A DNA stretch of 64,000 bases from an uncultured Bacteroidota bacterium. GTDB lineage: Bacteria; Bacteroidota; Rhodothermia; Balneolales; Balneolaceae. The notes under the pieces were generated by a model that saw only the letters and a program-made list of their open reading frames with translations, was not told the origin of the DNA and did no database searches. The position numbers were made by a program, and so were the translations under genes. The DNA lies in contig CAJXOH010000005.1 in NCBI GenBank assembly GCA_913057895.1, positions 1 through 64,000 of the forward strand, written 5' to 3'. Positions 54,445 through 62,105 of the stretch are shown one piece after another (the stretch's first letter is position 1; every line of letters begins with the position of its first letter).

Positions 54445-55995
54445 ATGAAAACACGATTACATCCATTCCTTCGAATTACTTTTAGCATCCTAATGCTGAC
54501 GTTGTTCACCATCTCAGCTTCGGCACAAGCGGATCAATCTGTCCATGCTCAAGCTAGTGCAACAAAAACACACGATGATCATATACCCTTTGATCCTGAC
54601 CATGCCATAGAGAGTGAGCATGAAGTGACGATCCTGGGTGAAAAAGTACCCTATAAAGCTACCACTGGCATGATGCCTGTTTGGAATGCTGATGGACATG
54701 TCGAAGCAGGCGTGTTTTATGTCTACTACGAACGCACAGATGTGAAGGATAAAACCAAACGTCCCATCGTTTTTTCATTCAATGGAGGGCCAGGCTCAGC
54801 ATCTCTTTGGATGCATCTTGGATATACAGGCCCTCGAATTCTACATATTGATGATGAAGGGTACCCGTTACAACCCTATGGAGTAAAAGATAATCCATAC
54901 AGTATCCTCGATGTAGCAGATATCGTATTTGTGGACCCTGTCAATACTGGATTCAGTCGTATTGTAGATAAAGATGTTCCACGAGACAGATTCTTCAGTG
55001 TGAATGGCGATGTCCGCTATTTGTCTGAGTGGGTGAGCAATTTCACCTCTCGTCAGGGACGCTGGGCCTCACCAAAGTATCTGATTGGAGAGAGTTATGG
55101 CACGGTGCGCGTTTCAGGAATGGCGTTAGCGCTTCAACAACGCGAATGGATGCACTTAAATGGAGTTATTCTTGTGTCACCCACAGACTTGGGAATTTCT
55201 AGAGATGGACCTGTCGCAGCTGCAAATTATTTACCCTACTATGCTGCCACAGCATGGTACCACGACCAGCTCGATCCAACCCATCAAAACCGTCCCTTGA
55301 CAGAGTTTTTATCAGAAGTAGAAGCATTTACCATTGATGAACTACTTCCTGCGATCGCCAAAGGTGCGACAATGCCTGAAGAGACAAGACTAGCAATGGC
55401 CCAGCAAATGGCTGAGTATACAAGCATCGAGGCCAAAACATATCTTCAGCATAATCTTGCAATGCCAACCTCTTATTTCTGGAAGGAACTCCTTCGTGAT
55501 GAGGGGTATACTGTAGGCCGTCTTGATTCTCGCTACAAAGGGATTGATGCAAAAGATGCCGGTGACCGTCCTGATTACAATGCAGAACTGTCGTCGTGGG
55601 AGCATTCCTTCACACCAGCGATCAACATTTATTTACGAGATGAGCTTGGTTACACCACCGATCTTAAATACAATGTCTTCGGCCCAGTCCACCCATGGGA
55701 TCGAAGTGGGAATAATACAGGAGCCAATCTACGCCTTGCGATGGCCGAGAACCCGTATCTCCACGTGTTGACTCAAGCAGGGTATTATGATGGCGCCACA
55801 GATTATTTTAATGCCAAGTTCAACATGTGGCACCTAGATCCAAGCGGCAAGATGCAAGACCGAATTTCATTCGAAGGGTATGAAAGTGGCCATATGATGT
55901 ACCTGCGCTACGAGGATTTGCGCGCCAGTAATCAAAGTCTCCGAGAGTTCATCCAGCGTACCATTCCGGCTACGGATGAACCCGCGAAGTACTAA
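54445..55995 (+). CDS. Secreted serine carboxypeptidase (peptidase family S10)
   Basis: A Sec signal peptide (cleavage near SASAQA) exports this 516-residue enzyme. S10 motifs are clear: FSFNGGPGSASLW forms the oxyanion region and the nucleophile is S217 in GESYGTVR. An Asp in the GYYDGATDYFNA segment and H483 in YESGHMMY complete the triad. S10 enzymes remove C-terminal residues from peptides; bacterial members are usually periplasmic or secreted. It has its own strong promoter and converges on the MFS gene, whose stop lies 3 bp away. Confidence 0.93.
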   Translation: MKTRLHPFLRITFSILMLTLFTISASAQADQSVHAQASATKTHDDHIPFDPDHAIESEHEVTILGEKVPYKATTGMMPVWNADGHVEAGVFYVYYERTDVKDKTKRPIVFSFNGGPGSASLWMHLGYTGPRILHIDDEGYPLQPYGVKDNPYSILDVADIVFVDPVNTGFSRIVDKDVPRDRFFSVNGDVRYLSEWVSNFTSRQGRWASPKYLIGESYGTVRVSGMALALQQREWMHLNGVILVSPTDLGISRDGPVAAANYLPYYAATAWYHDQLDPTHQNRPLTEFLSEVEAFTIDELLPAIAKGATMPEETRLAMAQQMAEYTSIEAKTYLQHNLAMPTSYFWKELLRDEGYTVGRLDSRYKGIDAKDAGDRPDYNAELSSWEHSFTPAINIYLRDELGYTTDLKYNVFGPVHPWDRSGNNTGANLRLAMAENPYLHVLTQAGYYDGATDYFNAKFNMWHLDPSGKMQDRISFEGYESGHMMYLRYEDLRASNQSLREFIQRTIPATDEPAKY

Positions 55996-55998
55996 GAC

Positions 55999-57339
55999 TT
56001 AAGCAGGGCTAGCCTCAAGCGTAGGGGCTGGTCCTTCTGTTTCTGCAATGGGTTCTTTAGCATCTCCGTTTTTCTCCCAAAAGAAGAGAAAGAAAATGAT
56101 TGCAATGGCTAAAGCAAAGATGGCTGGCATGACCCAAAACGTAGCTGCACCCGCTAGCCATCCTTCTGTGGTAGAACCATCCAGTTGGATGCGATCACCC
56201 CACCATCCAAGGACATAATTTCCAATGAGCATCCCCGCTCCGTAGGTCAATAGATTGAAGAACCCTTGGGCACTTGCACGAAGATGTCGAGGTGCCTTCC
56301 GGTCGATGTATAATTGACCTGTGACGAAAAAGAAATCATAACTGATACCGTGAAGGGCAATCCCTAAGACCACGAGTGCTGCAGAGCTAGGATAAAGCCC
56401 AAATAGCAGATACCGAGCAGTCCATGCGAGCATTCCAACCAATAGCATATACTTTACACCCATACGAGCCAGTAACAATGGAATCGCAATCATAAATAGC
56501 ACTTCTGACATCTGCCCAATAGCCATAAAGGAGGCGGATTGTTCACCAAATTGAACAGCTGCAACAAAGTCATTGGTACGTGCATAGTAAAATGCTAATG
56601 GGATACTGATGGCAAAACTACACAAGGAAAAAATGGCAAAGTTGCGATCGGTCAAAAGCTTGATCGCGTCAAGCCCAAGCGCACTACCCACACTAAATTC
56701 TTCTCCCTTTTGAGCTGGAGGTGCGGGTGGTAGCGTCAAGCAATAGAAACCATAGATGACAGAAATGATGGCTGCCATCTTCAATGGAATCGCTGTTGCT
56801 TGCGCATTAGCAACCCCTGTTACCATTTCTATTAGTGGAATATTTACCCAGCCAAGAACGGTTTGTGCGACAATAAATCCTGCTAGAATCCATCCAATGG
56901 TTCCCCAAACACGAATATTTGGAAATTGTGTATCTGGATCATCAATGTTTGCAAAGGCGACGGCATTTACAAGGGCAAGAGTTGGCATGTATAAGAAGAA
57001 ATAGGCAAGCATGAGCCAAATAAACGTGCCAGGATCTGTGACGCCGGATGCATACCATAAAACACCTGCTCCAACGATGTGACAGAAAGCCAAAACTCTC
57101 TCCGCATTAAAAAATCGATCGGCAATGAGCCCCACAAGTACGGGCGCTAAAAGTCCAGCCCAATTGTGCGTAGCATAGGCACTTCCGATAATGGAATTGA
57201 TCCCCTCTTCACCACTAAAAATGGCGAGCATATAGCTGCCCATTGTGACGAAAAAAGCACCCCAGATAAAGAATTGCAAGAACATCATAAGGCTGAGTCG
57301 AAACATGACTGCGCCTGATTGTGTTGGTGATTGTGACAT
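55999..57339 (-). CDS. MFS transporter, nucleoside:H+ symporter (NupG-like)
   Basis: A 12-helix major facilitator of 446 residues. The NupG/XapB (NHS) family pattern is recognisable: MFLQFFIWGAFFVTMGSYM at the start, WAGLLAPVLVGLIADRFF after helix 2, FPNIRVWGTIGWILAG, and a C-terminal GISYDFFFVTGQLYID. It probably imports nucleosides or related solutes with protons. In Rhodothermota and Planctomycetes such permeases often sit beside Gfo/Idh/MocA oxidoreductases, as here, so a glycoside substrate is also possible. Confidence 0.88.
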   Translation of the reverse strand: MSQSPTQSGAVMFRLSLMMFLQFFIWGAFFVTMGSYMLAIFSGEEGINSIIGSAYATHNWAGLLAPVLVGLIADRFFNAERVLAFCHIVGAGVLWYASGVTDPGTFIWLMLAYFFLYMPTLALVNAVAFANIDDPDTQFPNIRVWGTIGWILAGFIVAQTVLGWVNIPLIEMVTGVANAQATAIPLKMAAIISVIYGFYCLTLPPAPPAQKGEEFSVGSALGLDAIKLLTDRNFAIFSLCSFAISIPLAFYYARTNDFVAAVQFGEQSASFMAIGQMSEVLFMIAIPLLLARMGVKYMLLVGMLAWTARYLLFGLYPSSAALVVLGIALHGISYDFFFVTGQLYIDRKAPRHLRASAQGFFNLLTYGAGMLIGNYVLGWWGDRIQLDGSTTEGWLAGAATFWVMPAIFALAIAIIFFLFFWEKNGDAKEPIAETEGPAPTLEASPA

Positions 57340-57485
57340 AGTTCGTTGGAATGAAGTAAATGAACCCTAAAAAAGCGTTTTTTTCTACAGATTTCAAGAG
57401 AGGATGAACTTTAGTACTTTGCATCTCCAACTTTTGAGTCAAAAACGGGCCTCGCAAAGCCCTAAACGCCCATAAAAACAAGAGT

Positions 57486-58640
57486 ATGAGTAAGATTCGA
57501 TTAGCAATGGTAGGAGGGGGACAAGGAGCCTTTATTGGGGCCGTCCATAGAACAGCTGCGTGGATTGATGGACAAGCCGAATTTGTGGCGGGATCCTTCA
57601 GTTCCAATCTTGAAAAATGTCAGCAAACAGGCCAAGATCTATTTCTAAATCCTGACCGTGTGTATGCTACCTACTCGGAGATGATGGAAGCGGAATCCTC
57701 ATACCCAGAGGATCAGCGCATCGATGCAGTCTCTATTGTGACCCCCAACCACTTGCATGCAGCACCTGCTCTAGAGGCAATGGCGCATGGATTTCATGTT
57801 ATCGTTGACAAACCCATGGCGTTCTCCGTGGATGAAGCGATTGAAATGGAAAAAGCTGCACGTGAGCATAATGTATTGTTGGCTGTAACACATACATACA
57901 GCGGCTATCCCATGATAAAGGAGATGAAGCATCGAGTCGAAAATGGGGATTTGGGAACCATTAGAAAAATTTATGTGGAGTACCCACAAGGGTGGTTGTC
58001 GACGGGTTTAGACTTAGAAGGACAGAAACAAGCATCGTGGCGAACGGATCCAAGTAAATCTGGCGCTGGTGGAGCCGTAGGAGATATTGGTACCCATGCA
58101 GCTCATCTTGCGGAGTATGTCGCTAGTTCTTCGATCACTCATGTTGCTGCTGAGCTTGGGATCCATATAGAAGGGCGGAGGCTCGATGATGATGCTGCTG
58201 CACTGCTTCGATTTGGTAATGGCGCCACCGGTGTCCTCATGGCAACCCAAGTAGCAGCTGGTGAGGAGAATACGTTGAAACTTAGAATCTATGGGGAAAA
58301 GGGTGGGTTTGAATGGAGTCATGCTGATCCAAACTCGTTGCTTTACAAACCCCTAGATGCACCACTGCAAATCTTACGAACGGGGAATGGATACCTATGC
58401 GAAGCCGCTGCAAACGCATCACGCATTCCACCAGGACATCCCGAGGGGTATCTCGAAGCATTTGCGAATCTATACCTCGAGTTTTTCCAAGCCATCCGCG
58501 ATCATAAAGCTGGTACATCCATGAAATATGATTTCCCAGATGGCGTGGATGGGGTTCACGGCCTGCAATTAATCGATGCGATGATCCGTTCATCACAATC
58601 AGAACAAAAATGGACAAAGGTAGAACGCTACACCCCGTAA
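57486..58640 (+). CDS. Gfo/Idh/MocA family oxidoreductase
   Basis: An NAD(P)-dependent sugar or cyclitol oxidoreductase of 384 residues. It has an N-terminal Rossmann fold with GGGQGAF at 10-16, then TPNHLH, the family DKP at 108-110 (usually EKP), and the catalytic GDIGTH block with D200 and H204. The C-terminal alpha/beta domain is complete. The substrate is unknown. It heads a plus-strand run with the sugar isomerase gene 34 bp downstream, a common pairing in sugar oxidation or 3-keto-glycoside processing. Confidence 0.92.
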   Translation: MSKIRLAMVGGGQGAFIGAVHRTAAWIDGQAEFVAGSFSSNLEKCQQTGQDLFLNPDRVYATYSEMMEAESSYPEDQRIDAVSIVTPNHLHAAPALEAMAHGFHVIVDKPMAFSVDEAIEMEKAAREHNVLLAVTHTYSGYPMIKEMKHRVENGDLGTIRKIYVEYPQGWLSTGLDLEGQKQASWRTDPSKSGAGGAVGDIGTHAAHLAEYVASSSITHVAAELGIHIEGRRLDDDAAALLRFGNGATGVLMATQVAAGEENTLKLRIYGEKGGFEWSHADPNSLLYKPLDAPLQILRTGNGYLCEAAANASRIPPGHPEGYLEAFANLYLEFFQAIRDHKAGTSMKYDFPDGVDGVHGLQLIDAMIRSSQSEQKWTKVERYTP

Positions 58641-58674
58641 AGACTAAAAACAACACACGGCAAACCACCATATT

Positions 58675-59736
58675 ATGAAAACAATTCAAGGACCGGCCGT
58701 TTTTTTGGCCCAATTTGTGGGAGACCAAGAACCCTTTAATTCATTGGAAGGACTCTGTCAATGGGCAGCTGACTTAGGATACAAAGGGATACAAATCCCC
58801 ACTTGGGAATCAAGGCTTATCGATCTGGAAAAGGTTGCAACAAGTAAAGACTATGCAGATGAATATCGTGGAAAAATCGAGTCTTACGGATTGCAAATCA
58901 CGGAGTTATCCACCCATCTTCAGGGTCAGTTAGTGGCTCTTCATCCTGCGTATCACCAGATGTTTGACTCGTTTGCACCCAAAGAGCTTCATGGAAACCG
59001 CAAAGGAAAAATGGAGTGGGCTGCAGAGCAGGTGAAACTAGGTGCACGTGCGAGTGGAAACCTGGGTTTGAAAGCGCAGGCAACATTTCCAGGCGCATTA
59101 ATGTGGCACACCGTTTATCCATGGCCACAACGACCAGCCGGACTTGTAGAAGATGGATTTAAGGAGCTCGCAAGGCTGTGGGAGCCGATTCTACGTGTAT
59201 TTGATGAGCAAGACGTCCATGCTTGTTTTGAGCTCCATGCGGGGGAAGATGTTCATGATGGTGTAACCTTTGAGCGTTTTCTAGATGCGACGGGGCATCA
59301 TCCACGAGTTAAGATGTTGTTTGACCCATCTCACTTTATCCTTCAACACCTTGATTACCTCGAACTCATAGACATCTATCATCCCTACATCAAAGCGATG
59401 CATGTCAAGGATGCAGAATTTATCAAATCGGGTAGAAGTGGGGCATGGGGTGGATTCCAAGACTGGATTGATCGACCGGGTCGATTCCGATCCATAGGTG
59501 ATGGCCAAGTTGATTTCCGCGGAATCTTTAGTCGCCTATCCAAATACAATTTTGAAGGATGGGCTGTTCTGGAATGGGAGTGTTGCATAAAATCTCCAGA
59601 GCAAGGCGCAAAAGAAGGAGCGCAGCGTATTAACGAGTATATCATCGAAGTCACAGAAAAAGCGTTTGATGATTTTGCTGGCACTGAAGCAGACCCTGCC
59701 TTAAACCGACGCATTCTAGGATTAGATGAGGACTAA
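58675..59736 (+). CDS. Sugar phosphate isomerase/epimerase (xylose isomerase-like TIM barrel)
   Basis: This AP-endonuclease-2/xylose-isomerase-like TIM barrel has 353 residues. Metal and substrate segments are visible: ITELSTHLQGQLV, CFELHAGEDVHDG, the FDPSHFILQHLD strand, IKAMHVKDAEF and WAVLEWECC with the C-terminal Glu. Members isomerise or epimerise free keto sugars or inositols. Together with the upstream oxidoreductase it fits oxidation/isomerisation of one sugar. The stop is immediately followed by the asparagine-synthetase-like gene. Confidence 0.9.
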   Translation: MKTIQGPAVFLAQFVGDQEPFNSLEGLCQWAADLGYKGIQIPTWESRLIDLEKVATSKDYADEYRGKIESYGLQITELSTHLQGQLVALHPAYHQMFDSFAPKELHGNRKGKMEWAAEQVKLGARASGNLGLKAQATFPGALMWHTVYPWPQRPAGLVEDGFKELARLWEPILRVFDEQDVHACFELHAGEDVHDGVTFERFLDATGHHPRVKMLFDPSHFILQHLDYLELIDIYHPYIKAMHVKDAEFIKSGRSGAWGGFQDWIDRPGRFRSIGDGQVDFRGIFSRLSKYNFEGWAVLEWECCIKSPEQGAKEGAQRINEYIIEVTEKAFDDFAGTEADPALNRRILGLDED

Positions 59737-59740
59737 ATCG

Positions 59741-61120
59741 ATGAGTCAAAACCCAATAGGTCAAACTGATAACACAACAGTGAAATCTCAAACCACTTCT
59801 TCTACAACCCCGATCAACGATTACGTCAATCTTGTAGATCCGAGTTCACAATGGATTACCAATATGAGTGTGGAAGAGGCTCAGGCATTGATTCGATCCG
59901 GGGATCCAAAAGCGGTAGAATCGATTCAAGGCTCGTATGCGTTGGCTGAAAAAGTGGGTCAAACTGTTTGGCTGGCACGTTCCCTGAGCAGGCCATTGCG
60001 ATATTTTATGGCCAAACAAGAAGCAGGACCTTTGTTAGTGATTGCAGAGCGAATTGATGAAATATACGAGTACCTCAAAACGCTAGGTCTCCATGAGCAA
60101 TTCAATCCAGTCTATACTCGCATGGTACCGGCGCATTATGTCGTTCGCCTGGACGTTGTGGGTTGCCCCGATCCCAACCCTCAGTATGATCGATATTACA
60201 CCCCTTCAGAGGCTAAATTGCCCGTTGACATTGAAGAGATTGGAAGAGCCTACGTAGGAGCGATGGCCAATGAAGTGTCAACATGGCTACAATCTATTGA
60301 TGAAAAGGAGCCAGTAGGGGTTCTACTTTCAGGGGGAATTGATAGTGGGTCGGTATTTTTGGTCACGCTTCATGAGATGCTCAAATTAGGCATGACTCCC
60401 ACTCGATTGAAGGCATTTACGTTGAATGTAGAGGGAGGAAGTGATTCACAGCAAACAAGAGAGTTCCTCGAAAGGCTCGATATGAGTATGTATCTAGAGG
60501 AAATTGAAGCAACTGTAGAGGATGTTGATATTCATGAGACGATTCGAGTCATCGAAGACTACAAACAACGCGATGTGGAAGCAGCGAGCATGGTTCTGAC
60601 TCTCGTGAAAAAAATCCGGGAGCGATATCCAGAATGGAATTGGCTACTTGACGGAGATGGGGGTGATGAGAACCTAAGGTCGTATCCAATTGAGGAAAAT
60701 CCTGAGCTCACCATTCGTAGCGTTCTCAATAATCACCTTCTGTACCATGAAGGCTGGGGAGTCGATAAAATTAAGCACTCGCTAACCTACAGTGGTGGTT
60801 TGAGTCGTGGCGTTGTTCGTACACATGCCCCGCTGGCATCGTATCAGTTTCGTGGCTTTAGCCCTTATACCATGCCTACTGTAGTAGACATGGCAGAGCG
60901 CATTCCCTTTATTGAGCTAACACAATGGTCCCATGAAGCACTATATGCACTCAAAGGCCAAGTCGTACATGCGGGAGTAAAGGCAATCACAGGGTATGAT
61001 TTACCGGTGTTTCCTAAGCGTCGCATGCAAGAAGGTGCTGTATCCAAAAAAGGATATGAAGAGTTGTTTAAAGGGGGAGAATTAGCCTGGAGACAATATT
61101 TTACGTCTCTGTATTTGTGA
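59741..61120 (+). CDS. Asparagine-synthetase-like ATP-dependent enzyme, glutaminase cysteine absent
   Basis: From ATG 59741, 4 bp after the isomerase stop, the product has 459 residues. The C-terminal AsnB-type ATP-pyrophosphatase is intact: S197-G-G-I-D-S202 P-loop and a LDGDGGDENL motif near residue 310. The N-terminal third keeps traces of a class II glutaminase fold (IQGSYALAE, RSLSRPLRYFM, MVPAHYV) but has no catalytic N-terminal Cys. It is therefore unlikely to hydrolyse glutamine. Related enzymes are beta-lactam synthetase and lasso-peptide cyclase, which adenylate a carboxylate. The substrate is unknown. Confidence 0.85.
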   Translation: MSQNPIGQTDNTTVKSQTTSSTTPINDYVNLVDPSSQWITNMSVEEAQALIRSGDPKAVESIQGSYALAEKVGQTVWLARSLSRPLRYFMAKQEAGPLLVIAERIDEIYEYLKTLGLHEQFNPVYTRMVPAHYVVRLDVVGCPDPNPQYDRYYTPSEAKLPVDIEEIGRAYVGAMANEVSTWLQSIDEKEPVGVLLSGGIDSGSVFLVTLHEMLKLGMTPTRLKAFTLNVEGGSDSQQTREFLERLDMSMYLEEIEATVEDVDIHETIRVIEDYKQRDVEAASMVLTLVKKIRERYPEWNWLLDGDGGDENLRSYPIEENPELTIRSVLNNHLLYHEGWGVDKIKHSLTYSGGLSRGVVRTHAPLASYQFRGFSPYTMPTVVDMAERIPFIELTQWSHEALYALKGQVVHAGVKAITGYDLPVFPKRRMQEGAVSKKGYEELFKGGELAWRQYFTSLYL

Positions 61121-61196
61121 CAAGATGGTTGCTGGAATTCCGCAAATCGCGTTGAACAGCTAGATGGTCTAATTGCCCGAATGAATGGTCCCCTGA

Positions 61197-62105
61197 ATGG
61201 TCCCTGTAAACCAAACGATTGCCAGGAGTGAACGATCACTCCATAAAACAGTCTCTGATACCCACAAGCCAATTGCGGCGATCCGAGAAGAGGAGCTAGG
61301 TCCCGATGGCCTTCTAAAAAGAGTGGACACGCTTTTTTTGAATAACAAGGAATGTCCATTTCAGTGCGTGATGTGTGACCTCTGGAAACACACTCTTGAC
61401 GAACCAACACCACTTGGAGCAATTCCTCATCAGATAGACATTGCCTTGTCAACATTGCCATCGGATGGACAGGTTATCAAACTCTATAACAGTGGCAACT
61501 TTTTTGATGCAAAGGCAATTCCACCAAAGGATTATCCAGAGATTTGTGCTCGAATAGCTCGCTATGAACGGGTCATCCTCGAAAATCATCCAAAGTTATG
61601 TGATGATCGGGTGCTTGCGTTCACAAAGCACTTGCCATCCACTACTCGTGTGGAACTCGCTTTGGGAGTAGAGACAGTCCATCCACAATGGCTGGAAGGA
61701 TTGAACAAATCCATGACCCCTGCTGACATTGAGCGTGCTGCACAATGGGCACATGCCCAAGCGTTTGACGTGCGAGCGTTTTTGTTGTTACATGCTCCAA
61801 CGATTTCTAAACGTAATGAGGTCTTGCAAGACGTCTCATTGGAACAGCGGCGTGATTGGACGCTAAAATCAGTAAAATGGGTTCAAGAAAAGGGGTTCAC
61901 AGCGGCTACACTCATTCCACTTCGACCCGACTTACTACCAGAAGGGTCTGGCGATGCGCCGACTCTGCAAGAAGTCGAAAGAACAGCAATCGCAGCGAAA
62001 AAAATCGCAGATCGCATGCGTCTTTTTGTAGATTGTTGGGATATGGATCCGTCTGAACTCCTCAAGACCATCAACTCTCAGCCACCTAAAACCCTAACCT
62101 GTTGA
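61197..62105 (+). CDS. Radical SAM protein, RaSEA/TIGR01210-like
   Basis: The 302-residue enzyme has the 4Fe-4S motif C53-x3-C57-x2-C60 (ECPFQCVMC). Downstream segments KLYNSGNFFD, VILENHPKL, ELALGVETVHPQWLEGLNKSM and RAFLLLHAPTI resemble the TIGR01210 group that includes archaeosine synthase RaSEA, as I remember it. There is no SPASM or B12 domain. The start ATG is uncertain, as the first 25 residues are poorly constrained. It follows the AsnB-like gene by 76 bp, and its stop overlaps the TTG start of the flavoprotein gene. Confidence 0.85.
   Translation: MVPVNQTIARSERSLHKTVSDTHKPIAAIREEELGPDGLLKRVDTLFLNNKECPFQCVMCDLWKHTLDEPTPLGAIPHQIDIALSTLPSDGQVIKLYNSGNFFDAKAIPPKDYPEICARIARYERVILENHPKLCDDRVLAFTKHLPSTTRVELALGVETVHPQWLEGLNKSMTPADIERAAQWAHAQAFDVRAFLLLHAPTISKRNEVLQDVSLEQRRDWTLKSVKWVQEKGFTAATLIPLRPDLLPEGSGDAPTLQEVERTAIAAKKIADRMRLFVDCWDMDPSELLKTINSQPPKTLTC

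Noticed and set aside
57447-57462. GGGC...GCCC inverted repeat between the NupG-like and Gfo/Idh/MocA genes, considered as an operator.
   Set aside because: Only four paired bases with an 8-base spacer; easily chance in 146 bp of intergenic DNA.
61181-61231. A 16-codon open frame (MNGPLNGPC...) with an NGPLNGP repeat and two Cys just before and across the radical SAM start, considered as a RiPP precursor.
   Set aside because: Too short to support, no leader-like region, and it overlaps the radical SAM coding sequence. No transporter, leader peptidase or lasso B protein is nearby. Conservation in relatives would be needed to revive it.
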